From Aliikangiella maris (GTDB lineage Bacteria > Pseudomonadota > Gammaproteobacteria > Enterobacterales > Kangiellaceae), in contig NZ_JBFDAH010000009.1 in the NCBI RefSeq assembly GCF_040719265.1, positions 124,001 to 188,000 of the forward strand: a stretch of 64,000 nucleotides of DNA. Direction: 5' to 3'. Under the pieces are notes generated by a model, which saw nothing but the letters and a program-made list of their open reading frames with translations, had not been told where the DNA came from and did no database searches. This document shows positions 44,559-54,036 of the stretch, piece after piece. Each line of letters begins with the position of its first letter. Within the stretch, counting starts at the first letter, position 1. The translations under genes were made by a program, and so were the position numbers.

Positions 44559-47087
44559 TTACGGTTGTTTATACTCTTCGCTACCCGTTTGGTAGTTGCC
44601 CGTTTTTACTTGTTGCATAATTGCTTCTTCAAAACTACCGGTTAAAAAAATTGATTTAAAAATGCCACTCATTTGTCCCTTTAGATTCAAAGTAAAGTCA
44701 ATGGGATAGCCATTATATAACTCTGGGTTTGCTCCGACTAAATGTAGTTTGATCAAGTAATCGCCTGACAGATCATTGTAATCGATAGTACCATCTAGTT
44801 GTTTATACTGAAAGTTACTCAATGCTTGGATTGCGATATTAGACGACTTTTCAAGTCCTGGTTTTTGATATTTAATTTTGCCATTTGATAAACTAAAAAA
44901 TTGTGCTTTTTCTATCATTAGTGCATTTTTTTGTTGTTTAATAGGGATGTCAATATTGATTTTTCCACTGGCGCTTAGTCCTTCAATCTCAAGAAAGTTA
45001 ATCAACTCGGCTAAATCCAGTGATTGTATATTGACAGTAAAAGGGTTGAGTTTTTGGTCAATGAAATTAATGGGCTGACTGTTTAATTGGCCCGAGAAAA
45101 GTTGCATTGACAGGTTGTCAACTTTTAAGGTCTGGTTGTTAAAAAACGAATTAAATTGGATGTTTTCAATTAATAATTGGCTAGCTAAGCGTAAACTTTT
45201 AATTTGAGCCTTTGTATAAGTCGTAAAGTTTTGAAATTTCAAGTCGTTAGTTAGCTCAATATTGATATTAATTTTTTCAAGTTTATTCTTATCTATTTGT
45301 ACTGATAACTCTTCTCCGGTAAGTTTGCTCGAAAGCGCTTGAAGGTCCTCGGAAAAATTACTAGAAAAATCAAGTGTACCTTGGTTTATAGACAGGTTCG
45401 ACTTTAATTTAGGCTTAAGTTGCTTTAACAAAGTGTTAATGAATTCATGTGACAATGTTATCTGTTGAGTTGTCATAGATTGCAACTCAACACTACGAGA
45501 TAAGGTATTATTAAACTCTAAAGTTTGCTTGTTATCAATAGTAATAGTCCCTTTGGTTAAGTAAGCATTGCTTTTTAGTTGTGTCTTTGTTTCTAATGTC
45601 GCGGTATCTATCGTGATTTTTCTGGTATCTATTAATGGTGTTTTAATTTGATTGAGTCTTAATAAGCTCTCGATTTTTCCTGTGGTTAGAAGGGGGTTCA
45701 ATAGATTAATTTTTAATGCCAAGCTATTACTTTTGGTGCTGATAATTTTACCTTTTTCATGAATATCTAAATCGAATTCTGGTAATTGTATGCTGCCTGA
45801 AAATCTAGCTTTATGATTAATCAGTGAAAACTGTTCTTGAGGGAATTTTAAAAAATCGATAGGGGTGTCAAATGATAAGTCTGTGCTTAGACGTTTTGCA
45901 ATTAACTTGTTTTGTCCAATTTGCAAGTGGCTCTCTTCACTTTTAATAGTTAGACTGCCTCTAACATTAGCCGAAGAATTGAAGTTAAGCTCAAATGGTT
46001 TTAATTTAAAAGCTACTTGTGGTTTTGTTATATCTAATTGAGTGTCTTGGTGAGCAATTACACTCTTTTTTGAAGTTATTTTTCCCGATAATTTTTCGAT
46101 CAGCCAGCTTTTTTCTTGTTGTTTTATTAAAAATTCAAGATTGATTTTAGGTTGAAGTGTTTTGTTTTTTATCCAATTCAATTGCTTCGAAGAAGCATTT
46201 ACTTGTCCATTAAAAATCAGAGGTGTTTGATTTAAATCAGCGTGTAATTTGAGTTGAGTTGCTATTTCGTTGAGCGTTTTATGTATAAGTAAATTGTCGG
46301 CAAAGTTTAGCGTGATGGTTGGTGCCAGAGACCAAGATTTTTGTTCTAATTTTGCCGTGATGGGGTTTGTTAAATCTTGAATAAGTATTGGTAGGTTGAG
46401 TGTCTGAATTTTTTGGATAAACATTTTTTTTAGTAGTGTAGGGTAAAGTATCAGCTCAGCGTTTGCTTGAGATAAATTTTGATATTGATTATAACTTGCA
46501 AGAGGAAGCTGATTTAGCTGAATATCAAGTTGTAAGCTTATCTTATCTTGATTTTGTGGCTGATAGTTGATTGTAATCAAATAATCAGAAATGCTACTGA
46601 GCGGTTCATGTTGCAGATTCCCCATGACAACTAATTGATTAGGTTCTGACTGTTGAATAGCGATTTGGGATGAAAAAATTTCAAGTTTATCTTTAATTAA
46701 TATTAGCTGATTGAGAGTAATGACTTTATCTTCAATTTTTGTCATATGCGCGAGTGACTTTAAATCTGGTAATTGAAATAAAAGTGCGGGTTTTTCTGGT
46801 AAATCAACCAATCTTACTTTTAAGGTTTTGATACCAACTTTTTTAAATCCATAGTTTGCTGTAATATTTTCAAAATCAAGGGTAGTGGATTGATTTTCGA
46901 TAATAAGTTTTTTTATTGAAAATCCGTCGCGTGACAAATAATCTACTGATAATTGTTGAATATGCCAACCTTGAGGGATTGATTTTTGTATAAAATAAGT
47001 GGACCACCAAGGAAAACTGGCAAACAATAGCGTCATTAATAGGCCTATGACGATACAGATTGTTAACAATCGCTTTAATGCAGACAA
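44559..47087 (-). CDS. ydbH: YdbH, AsmA-like intermembrane lipid-transport protein
   Basis: An 842-residue protein anchored by one N-terminal membrane helix (about residues 5-27) followed by a long periplasmic stretch of repeating beta-strands. The C-terminal YdbH/DctA-like domain contains GQLNSQPINFIDQKLNPFTVNIQSLDLAELINFLEIEGLSASGKINIDIPI. Together with YnbE it forms a bridge between inner and outer membranes, functionally overlapping with TamB and YhdP in lipid homeostasis. The only sensible start is TTG 47087, with AGGA about 10 bases upstream. Divergent from ctpA. Confidence 0.92.
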   Translation of the reverse strand: MSALKRLLTICIVIGLLMTLLFASFPWWSTYFIQKSIPQGWHIQQLSVDYLSRDGFSIKKLIIENQSTTLDFENITANYGFKKVGIKTLKVRLVDLPEKPALLFQLPDLKSLAHMTKIEDKVITLNQLILIKDKLEIFSSQIAIQQSEPNQLVVMGNLQHEPLSSISDYLITINYQPQNQDKISLQLDIQLNQLPLASYNQYQNLSQANAELILYPTLLKKMFIQKIQTLNLPILIQDLTNPITAKLEQKSWSLAPTITLNFADNLLIHKTLNEIATQLKLHADLNQTPLIFNGQVNASSKQLNWIKNKTLQPKINLEFLIKQQEKSWLIEKLSGKITSKKSVIAHQDTQLDITKPQVAFKLKPFELNFNSSANVRGSLTIKSEESHLQIGQNKLIAKRLSTDLSFDTPIDFLKFPQEQFSLINHKARFSGSIQLPEFDLDIHEKGKIISTKSNSLALKINLLNPLLTTGKIESLLRLNQIKTPLIDTRKITIDTATLETKTQLKSNAYLTKGTITIDNKQTLEFNNTLSRSVELQSMTTQQITLSHEFINTLLKQLKPKLKSNLSINQGTLDFSSNFSEDLQALSSKLTGEELSVQIDKNKLEKININIELTNDLKFQNFTTYTKAQIKSLRLASQLLIENIQFNSFFNNQTLKVDNLSMQLFSGQLNSQPINFIDQKLNPFTVNIQSLDLAELINFLEIEGLSASGKINIDIPIKQQKNALMIEKAQFFSLSNGKIKYQKPGLEKSSNIAIQALSNFQYKQLDGTIDYNDLSGDYLIKLHLVGANPELYNGYPIDFTLNLKGQMSGIFKSIFLTGSFEEAIMQQVKTGNYQTGSEEYKQP

Positions 47088-47219
47088 CGTTTTATATTCC
47101 TTAATGAATAGTCCGAAATGATGAATGGCATTTTTATTGAGTGAATATTGAAAAATTGATTGTTGATTAAAGACAGCTTCGTTATATTAAACTTATTTTC
47201 CATTATTTGAGCCATTTAG

Positions 47220-48389
47220 ATGTATTTAATCAGGATAAAGTTTTTTATTCCTTGCCTTTGGTTAGTCGGCAGTTTTTTGTTTGTGTCAAATGCTGGTGCA
47301 GTTAAACTAGAGCAGTCTGAAATTCCGTTGAATGAACTGCGTGCTTTGACAGAAGCTTACTATCATATTAAATCATCTTATGTAAAGGATGTCGATGACA
47401 CAACCTTAATAAGAGCTGCGATTAGAGGAATGGTTAACAGTCTGGATAATCATTCTAGATATTTGCCCCCTGAAGAATTTACAGAATTTAATCAAGACAA
47501 TGATGGTGAGTATGCCGGTGTTGGTTTAAGGTTTAAGGATAGTGAATTTGGGTTAGAAATCATTGAAGTTATAGCCAATAGTCCAGCGGCAAATGCCGAA
47601 CTGAAAATTGGCGATATTATAACGCATATCAATGGTAAAAGTATTCGATATGTGTCAGTAGAGGAGGCGGCATCCCAGTTTAAAGGAGAAGTAGGTTCCG
47701 CTATCGAAATGCGTGTAACTGGTACGGGATTTTCTCAACCTAAAGATATGCAACTTAAGCGAGAGATTATTTTGCTGGAGAGTGTTTACAGTAACCTTTT
47801 ACCTAATCAAACAGGGTATATTCAGTTGTCTCAATTTACCTTGCACAGTGTGCAAGAATTTATAGATGCCATGAAGAATCTGGAAAAATCAGCGCCATTA
47901 AAAAAGCTTATTATTGATTTAAGAGATAATCCGGGTGGAGTATTAGAGGCCGCGGTTGAACTGTCTGACTTATTCATTTCACAGGGAAAATTACTGGTGT
48001 CTGAGGGACGAACTGAAGATTCAAATGAAGTTTTTTATGCCCATAAAGCGGCGCCTTATGCCAATATAAAGCTACTCGTCATTCTTAACCAAGGATCTGC
48101 CTCAGCCAGCGAAATCTTTGCTATTGCCCTTAAAGACCATCAAAAAGCGACGATTTTTGGTGAGAAATCCTATGGAAAAGGTACGATTCAAACTGTTTTT
48201 GGTTTAAATGAAGAGGCTGGAATGAAAATTACTACGGCTGAGTACTTTTCACCACATGGAACAAAAATACAAGATACGGGTATCACACCTGATATTAGGT
48301 TTAGTAAAACGCGACAAAAAAATACTTATAATGTGAGTCTATTGGATGATCCGCAATTGTTACAGGCCTATAATCTGTTGCAAAACTAA
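47220..48389 (+). CDS. ctpA: S41 family carboxy-terminal processing protease
   Basis: A 389-residue periplasmic protease. The signal peptide (about 1-27, ..FVSNAGA) is followed by an N-terminal helical part, a PDZ domain (GLEIIEVIANSPAANAELKIGDIITHINGKSI) and the S41 catalytic core with Ser in NQGSASASEIFA and Lys in SYGKGTIQT. Such enzymes trim peptidoglycan hydrolases and related factors. It is followed by yibQ after 9 bases. The envC gene commonly found just upstream is missing here. Confidence 0.93.
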   Translation: MYLIRIKFFIPCLWLVGSFLFVSNAGAVKLEQSEIPLNELRALTEAYYHIKSSYVKDVDDTTLIRAAIRGMVNSLDNHSRYLPPEEFTEFNQDNDGEYAGVGLRFKDSEFGLEIIEVIANSPAANAELKIGDIITHINGKSIRYVSVEEAASQFKGEVGSAIEMRVTGTGFSQPKDMQLKREIILLESVYSNLLPNQTGYIQLSQFTLHSVQEFIDAMKNLEKSAPLKKLIIDLRDNPGGVLEAAVELSDLFISQGKLLVSEGRTEDSNEVFYAHKAAPYANIKLLVILNQGSASASEIFAIALKDHQKATIFGEKSYGKGTIQTVFGLNEEAGMKITTAEYFSPHGTKIQDTGITPDIRFSKTRQKNTYNVSLLDDPQLLQAYNLLQN

Positions 48390-48398
48390 CTTGGTTAA

Positions 48399-49235
48399 AT
48401 GAGGTTTAATTTGCGTCAATCAGTCTTATGGTTATGGTTTATTTGTTTTGCTCCGGTTTGCCTGGCCGAATCGAATTTGACACCGACTGAAGTAGTTGCC
48501 TCTGTTTATTTACCCAAAGCAAAACCAAAAATTTCTATTGTTATCGATGACTTAGGTGATAACTCAGTGATTGCCAAAAAGATGCTGTCTTTACCGGTTA
48601 AATTAACCGCAGCCATCTTACCGCATACGCCCCATGCCGATTTAATTGCTGATTATGCAAAAAAACAGGGGCATGAGGTAATTATGCACTTACCTATGGA
48701 AGCACTCTCCAGACCTGATTTACTTGGTCCTGGAGCTATTTATAACAATATGGCAAAAGGAGAAATGCAGTCGACTATTTCAGAGAGTGCTGACTCAGTA
48801 CCTAATTTGGTAGGATTTAATAACCATATGGGTAGTCTGTTAACTCAAAATCAGCAAAAAATGCAATGGGTGATGGAAAGTGCCAAACAGTTTGGCTGGT
48901 ATTTTCTTGATTCTAAAACATCTCAAGTATCGATAGCACAGGATGTTGCTGAACAAATGGGGATTGCGAATATTGGACGAGACCTATTTTTAGATCACCA
49001 GGGCGTTGCCCCCAGTATTGAAGAACAGTTTGAATTGATGCAAAAAATTGCAATTAAAAAAGGCCATGTTGTTGCAATTTGCCATCCATATCCTGAAACT
49101 TCACGATATTTAATCGAAAATTTAACACAATTACAAACTGATTTTGAGTTTGTGAGTGTGGGCCAATTAATTCAACAAAGTCATTGGCAAAAATTAATTA
49201 ATCTGAGTATTGGGGCACATGGTGCTTACCACTAG
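48399..49235 (+). CDS. yibQ: Divergent polysaccharide deacetylase family protein (YibQ)
   Basis: A 278-residue exported protein with a signal peptide (cut near CLA, about residue 23) and a NodB-like fold: ISIVIDDLGDNSVIAKKML, TAAILPHTPHADLIADYAKKQGHEVIMHLPMEA, NNHMGSLLT and AICHPYPETSRYL. This matches the 'divergent polysaccharide deacetylase' YibQ family, usually adjacent to envC/ctpA. Substrate is probably peptidoglycan or another envelope glycan, not proven. The 3' end is 15 bases from a convergent gene. Confidence 0.9.
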   Translation: MRFNLRQSVLWLWFICFAPVCLAESNLTPTEVVASVYLPKAKPKISIVIDDLGDNSVIAKKMLSLPVKLTAAILPHTPHADLIADYAKKQGHEVIMHLPMEALSRPDLLGPGAIYNNMAKGEMQSTISESADSVPNLVGFNNHMGSLLTQNQQKMQWVMESAKQFGWYFLDSKTSQVSIAQDVAEQMGIANIGRDLFLDHQGVAPSIEEQFELMQKIAIKKGHVVAICHPYPETSRYLIENLTQLQTDFEFVSVGQLIQQSHWQKLINLSIGAHGAYH

Positions 49236-49250
49236 GTTTACGGATTAAAA

Positions 49251-49862
49251 TTAACTCGCTTTAAACACCAGTAGCTGATTATTCGCTGGCATGGAATAAT
49301 CTTTAATCAGTGCAAGTCCCGCCTGGTTTGCTAATTGCAAAATTGCTTCAAAGTCTCGTATGCCCATGCTTGATTTTTGTGCTTTTAAACTGACGTCAAA
49401 TCGCTGGTTGCTTTGACTGGTGAATTCACCATTATATTTGAATGGACCATACAATAGAAATACACCGTCTTTTTCAAGTAGCTTGCCAACTCCTGGAATA
49501 AACTGCTCAACAGCCCGCCAAGGCATAATATGTGCGGTGTTTGCAGAATAAACAGCATCATAGGTCTTATTTGGCCAATGTGCTTGTTGTGTGACATCTA
49601 ACTCAAGTGGGTCTAGCAGATTACTTTGCTTTGCTTCTGAAAGCCAAGCGCGAATGCCTGAATGATACTGCTTTTGATCACTGGTTTGCCACGTTAAATG
49701 TGGTAATTGTTGGCTAAAATAGACAGCATGTTGCCCAGTGCCGCTACCAATTTCCAAAACATGTGTTTTATGTGTCAAAAAGGGTTGAATAACCGCTAAA
49801 ATTGGCTGCTGATTGCGAACACAAGCTTCCGAATATGGTTTATCAATCATAATATTAGGCAT
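49251..49862 (-). CDS. DUF938 family SAM-dependent methyltransferase
   Basis: A 203-residue class I methyltransferase of the DUF938 type. The SAM motif is VLEIGSGTGQHAVYFSQQLPHL; later SANTAHIMPW and LLYGPFKYNGEFTSQSN are family hallmarks. The start residues MPNIMIDKPYSEACVRNQQPI match the family N-terminus. The substrate is unknown. It is convergent with yibQ. Confidence 0.9.
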   Translation of the reverse strand: MPNIMIDKPYSEACVRNQQPILAVIQPFLTHKTHVLEIGSGTGQHAVYFSQQLPHLTWQTSDQKQYHSGIRAWLSEAKQSNLLDPLELDVTQQAHWPNKTYDAVYSANTAHIMPWRAVEQFIPGVGKLLEKDGVFLLYGPFKYNGEFTSQSNQRFDVSLKAQKSSMGIRDFEAILQLANQAGLALIKDYSMPANNQLLVFKAS

Positions 49863-50155
49863 TAATTTGGTTTAATTCATTGTAATAGGATGAGGACTGA
49901 TTGAATAGGGAAGCTGACATCCATTTTAAAAATTAAACTCAAAACCAAATAAATGCATGATACCATATGACTTTAAATCTCAAATAAGTTAATCGACTGC
50001 TGAGGCAAATAAACACAGTTAAAATGTATACTTGTATTAACAATTTATATTCATTTTTAATACATATTTTTTAACCAAAACTAAACATGATAGCTAATTG
50101 TCTTAATTAAAACCTATTTCTTTAAACTAAAATCTATTGGTTGGAGCTCCCCTAG

Positions 50156-52303
50156 ATGTGGCGTCGAAAAGTAACATTTTTAATTAAAAAAGAACAGATT
50201 GATAAAATATACTTGAATAATTCAACCAATTACTTCAGTCTGATTACACCATTTTGTGTGTTTTTAGCGCTATTAATGACAATGGCTTGTGGTGGCGGTA
50301 GCTCAGATCCTACAAGTTCTGATAATCCAACTGATCCAGTAAACACTGATATTATCAAACCAACCGTAAGTGTTACCTTTCCTCCCGCCGAAACTTTAAC
50401 GGATCGCTTTAATTTACAAGTTGTAGGAACAGCCAATGACAATATCAAAGTAAAACAAGTGGTTGTGAATGGGCAAGTTGCATCAAGCGAAAATGAGTTT
50501 TTAAATTGGTCGACTAGTGTTGATTTGAGTGAAGGCCACAATCAACTCCAGATTGAAGTCAGCGACTATGCTGGTAACATTGACTCTACAATAATCAGTG
50601 TAACTAACTCGCCCTTATTTGGTCCAATAGATGCGCTGGCTTATGATACGGCTCAACAAGTGGCGTATGCTGTAAGTAAAGACAACAATGCCCTTTATTC
50701 TATTGATTTGGTTAATGGTAAGCGTCAGACTGTTTTGCAAGATATATCGAGGTTGAACAGCCCCATTGATATTGCAATTAATGCTCAAGATAATAGCGCC
50801 ATTGTTTTTACCTACAATAATTTTGTAGAGATCAATCTGCAAACTGCTGAACTACAGCTTTTGCCAAATGTTAATAATAGCGAATATAACTTTACCTTCT
50901 TTGAAGATTTCATATTGGATTCAGTGAATAATCGCTTGTTTGTTGTAGATGTTATTAGCGGAAAAATTTATGCGACTGATTTAGCTTCGGGACAGCGAAG
51001 CCTTATATTTGATATGGCGGCAACATCACTCAATATTGGTACAATTACCGGGTTTGCTTATCAATCAGCTTTAAATACATTATATTTAAGTGAATTTCAG
51101 TTTAATCCTGAGCAAAGCCATTTGGTTGCTGTGAATTTAACTACAAATTCAGCTGATAGAATAATTGAAGATATAAAGAAACCAAGTGCAGTTAACAGAA
51201 GTTTTATTAGTGACTTACAATTTGATGCAAATCATAATCGTCTGATTTTAACTGAAAAAAGTTCCGGCGATCTGCTTGCTGTTAAATTAACAGATCTCTC
51301 TATTAGTGTGATTTCTTCAAATGAAGAATTCTTTGGGAATCAACCATCTAAACCTCAAGCATTATCAAATATTTCTACTGATAATAAAGTTTTATTAAGC
51401 GATCAAAGTCAGGAAGGTTTATCTATTGTAAACCTTGTTTCTGGCGTTCGAACTAATGTTAAAAGTATTAAGATTCCTCAAAATGATATAGCATTCATTG
51501 CGCCTGCTGATTTTGTGATTGATGATGCTAATCAACGCGCTTTAGTGATTGACCAACAACAAGGGATTTTGGCGGTTTCATTACTAACAGGCCAAAAAAT
51601 ACTGATATCTGATATTCATAATGCAGGGCAGGGCGCCATGTTAAACACGCCCGAAGACATTGAGCTTGATAAAATGAACAACCGCGTGATGATATTAGAT
51701 AGTGGTCGCCGAGCGATTATAGCCGTTGATTTATCTTCTGGAATGCGCGAAATCATTTATGATGGGGCAAACGTACAAAGCCTGTTAAGTCATCCCTCGG
51801 GGGCAGATTACGACTTTACTAATAATATTGCCTATATTGTCGATCATAAAAATCAATCGATTGTTGAAGTGAATTTATCAAATGGTGAGCAAGTACTCAT
51901 CGCCAAGGATCAGAATCAACAAGTATGGGGAGATTCGCAAGATATTGTATTTAATCCGACTAAAAATGAACTATTGGTAACCGGTTTCGCTGGAGTCGCA
52001 TACACAATAGTTCACTTATCAGACAACAGTGTTGAGCATTTTGGTGAAACCGATAAACCTTATTCTGATTTAGCAATTGATAGCACACATAATCAGATCT
52101 TCATGGTTGGAGAGTCTTCTCGTGTGGTGGCTATTCCATATAATGCTTCAACTTCTGAAGACTTTGATAGCACTTTATTTATCGAAGCACGAGCAATCGA
52201 AGTGGATACCGAAGGTGAAAAGATTTATGTATTGGATAAATATTTACACGCACTTTATATCATCGATTACAATACTCGGGAAGGTGTTATTTTTTCAAAT
52301 TAA
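50156..52303 (+). CDS. Beta-propeller surface/periplasmic lipoprotein
   Basis: A 715-residue protein with a hydrophobic stretch ending in the lipobox MTMAC (Cys45), a Gly/Ser/Asp/Pro linker, an Ig-like (Big-type) domain (about residues 65-150) and then about six or seven beta-propeller repeats. The repeats have the pattern DxxNNRxxVxDxxxGxIxAxDLxSGxR, for example at 255-290, 445-480 and 500-545. The signal is longer than normal for a lipoprotein, so the true start may be downstream (for example TTG 50213). No enzymatic motif is seen. The final codons (..IFSN) and the terminator lie inside the 56-bp repeat that reappears beside groEL. Confidence 0.75.
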   Translation: MWRRKVTFLIKKEQIDKIYLNNSTNYFSLITPFCVFLALLMTMACGGGSSDPTSSDNPTDPVNTDIIKPTVSVTFPPAETLTDRFNLQVVGTANDNIKVKQVVVNGQVASSENEFLNWSTSVDLSEGHNQLQIEVSDYAGNIDSTIISVTNSPLFGPIDALAYDTAQQVAYAVSKDNNALYSIDLVNGKRQTVLQDISRLNSPIDIAINAQDNSAIVFTYNNFVEINLQTAELQLLPNVNNSEYNFTFFEDFILDSVNNRLFVVDVISGKIYATDLASGQRSLIFDMAATSLNIGTITGFAYQSALNTLYLSEFQFNPEQSHLVAVNLTTNSADRIIEDIKKPSAVNRSFISDLQFDANHNRLILTEKSSGDLLAVKLTDLSISVISSNEEFFGNQPSKPQALSNISTDNKVLLSDQSQEGLSIVNLVSGVRTNVKSIKIPQNDIAFIAPADFVIDDANQRALVIDQQQGILAVSLLTGQKILISDIHNAGQGAMLNTPEDIELDKMNNRVMILDSGRRAIIAVDLSSGMREIIYDGANVQSLLSHPSGADYDFTNNIAYIVDHKNQSIVEVNLSNGEQVLIAKDQNQQVWGDSQDIVFNPTKNELLVTGFAGVAYTIVHLSDNSVEHFGETDKPYSDLAIDSTHNQIFMVGESSRVVAIPYNASTSEDFDSTLFIEARAIEVDTEGEKIYVLDKYLHALYIIDYNTREGVIFSN

Positions 52304-52344
52304 AGCTAAAAGAAAAGGCGTTCATTGAACGCCTTTTGAATGTT
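52289..52344. repeat. 56-bp direct repeat, left copy (island boundary)
   Basis: This sequence is identical over 56 bases to 60830-60885 (offset 8541). It spans the last codons and terminator of the beta-propeller lipoprotein gene. The two copies flank the arabinose-glycan region. Confidence 0.95.
52313..52337 (+). terminator. Intrinsic terminator after the beta-propeller gene (inside left repeat)
   Basis: AAAAGGCGTTC, ATT loop, GAACGCCTTTT; perfect 11-bp stem. It is the same hairpin as at 60854-60878. Confidence 0.85.
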
Positions 52345-52749
52345 CTCTTTTTTCGAAGGTCACTTAAAATTTTAAAAAAAATCTCATAAAGTAATGGCTG
52401 TATTTAAAAGACATATAGATACCTAAATAGGCGTTTGCCTTTATGTTTCATTAATACAAAGAATAATCAAATGTTATCACGGTAGTCTATTGTGAATCTT
52501 TTAGTTTTAAAGGTAGAATCACTCCCTATGTAAAAATTGATCGTTCAATTAACTTACTTAATATTTGTGGAGAGCTGCAAACAGTAGTATTAAGGAATTA
52601 GATGAGTATAAGTAAATTAACAACAAACCTTGTTTTGTGGATGATTTAACGTTTAATTGAAGTAAAATAATAAGTAATATTTATTGATTACTCGCTTTAT
52701 TACAATAAAGTAACCAATAGACTGTCAGAAAAGACATTATTATATAATA
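52345..52749. other. AT-rich leader of the glycan cluster
   Basis: About 400 bases with no gene. A possible ops-like element is at 52479-52488. A TTGTGA-N18-TAGAAT pair at 52490-52519 is a weak promoter candidate. A TATAAT sits at 52742-52747, too close to the GTG start to be useful. Confidence 0.4.
52479..52488 (+). promoter_or_regulatory. Possible ops-like element (RfaH/NusG-paralogue recruitment)
   Basis: ACGGTAGTCT matches the ops core GCGGTAGYNT at 9 of 10 positions and lies on the coding strand upstream of a glycan operon, where ops elements occur. A ten-base match in AT-rich DNA may be chance, and no upstream promoter was identified. Confidence 0.25.
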
Positions 52750-53629
52750 GTGAAAAAAATGAATGTTTCATCTGTTTTACATCTAATACGACCACATCAA
52801 TATGTAAAAAATTTTTTTATATTTCTACCATTATTTTTTGGATTAAAAATTACAGATTTTTCTTTATTAATTGATACATTCAGCGCATTTATTGCGTTTT
52901 GTTTGGTCGCTAGCGCAATCTATATTTTTAATGATTATCATGATATTGAAGAAGATAAACACCACCCTAAAAAGAGGTATCGTCCATTAGCATCGGGTCA
53001 AGTATCTAAACAATTAGCCATCGTAATTATGACTGGTTTATTATGTGCAGGTGTTGGTTTAGCTGCTGTCACTACTGTGAAAGTAGCCTATATTTTTCTT
53101 ATGTATATTTTGATAAATATCGCTTATACCTTTTATCTTAAGCACATTCCAATAGCTGATGTTTCTACAATAGCAATCGGTTTTATTTTAAGATTATTTG
53201 TAGGCGCAACCGTAACTGATACCCATCTATCGATGTGGATTGTTATTATGACATTTTTATTAGCGCTATTTTTGGCCTTGGCAAAGCGCCGCGATGATGT
53301 TGTTATCTATTTAGAATCGGGAAAAAAAAATGCGAAAGGTTATGGATGGCTATAACCTGCCTTTTCTTGATGGCGCAATGATGGTAATGAGTGCTGTAGT
53401 CATTGTCTCTTATATCAACTATACAACATCCAGTGAGCTTATAAATCGTGAAAACAGTGAATATTTATATCTTACTTCGTTTTTTGTAATTGTTGGTATA
53501 TTGCGCTATATGAAAATTACTTTCGTTAACAGAGAGAGCGGCTCTCCTACCAAAGTTATTCTACATGATATTTTTATCCAGATAATTCTTGTCGGATGGA
53601 TTGCTTCATTTGCATGGATTATTTATTGA
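52750..53629 (+). pseudogene. UbiA-family polyprenyl-phosphate phosphoribosyltransferase, frameshifted at A9
   Basis: Two overlapping frames (52750-53355 and 53330-53629) together encode one UbiA-type membrane prenyltransferase of about 290 residues. The motif NDYHDIEEDKHHPKKRYRP and the segment LALFLALAKRRDD match decaprenyl-phosphate phosphoribose synthases, which join PRPP and a polyprenyl phosphate, rather than 4-hydroxybenzoate transferases. The frame breaks at nine A (53322-53330): eight A would restore a continuous product reading ..YLESGKKMRKVMDGYNLPFLD... As it stands, the first frame ends 25 bases later at TAA. The locus may be decayed, phase-variable, or rescued by transcriptional slippage; the second half also begins with its own ATG. 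It would be the first gene of the arabinose pathway. Confidence 0.85.
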
Positions 53630-54036
53630 TGCTTCCTATCAAATATATTTTTTTTGCTATAATAGCAATTCTAATTAACCTGCTATTTCAATATCTCAGT
53701 TTTAAATTATATATGGGTTTTGGCTCACTTTATATTGCTATGTTTGTCGGCACATTAACTGGGTTAATAGCAAAATACATATTAGATAAAAAATATATTT
53801 TTTATCATCATCCCTCTGGAAAAGCTGATGAAGTTAAAAAATTTATCCTTTATTCAATTATGGGGATAATTACGACTGGTATATTTTGGGGGACTGAAGT
53901 TGCATTTGATTTAATTTTTTCCTACCCAAATGCAAAATATCTTGGTGCTATTATTGGTTTAAGTATCGGATACATCATTAAGTATTTTTTAGATAGAAAG
54001 TATGTTTTTATTGTGCAAAAAGAGATGGAAGTATGA
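53629..54036 (+). CDS. GtrA-like membrane protein (polyprenyl-sugar flippase candidate)
   Basis: A 135-residue protein with four hydrophobic segments and the GtrA-type repeat: GTLTGLIAKYILDKKYIF in the first half and GLSIGYIIKYFLDRKYVF in the second. GtrA-family proteins are proposed to flip lipid-linked sugars; in mycobacteria a GtrA-like protein belongs to arabinogalactan synthesis. The start is ATG 53629, overlapping the upstream stop (TGATG); an in-frame extension to 53596 lies inside the UbiA gene. The end overlaps the next gene by ATGA. Confidence 0.85.
   Translation: MLPIKYIFFAIIAILINLLFQYLSFKLYMGFGSLYIAMFVGTLTGLIAKYILDKKYIFYHHPSGKADEVKKFILYSIMGIITTGIFWGTEVAFDLIFSYPNAKYLGAIIGLSIGYIIKYFLDRKYVFIVQKEMEV

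Noticed and set aside
52490..52519. TTGTGA-N18-TAGAAT as the main promoter of the glycan operon
   Set aside because: Both boxes are weak in very AT-rich DNA. Kept only as a mention in the leader entry.
53322..53332. Programmed -1 ribosomal frameshift at the A9 tract
   Set aside because: A -1 shift leads to the wrong third frame; joining the two halves needs loss of one A or a +1 shift.
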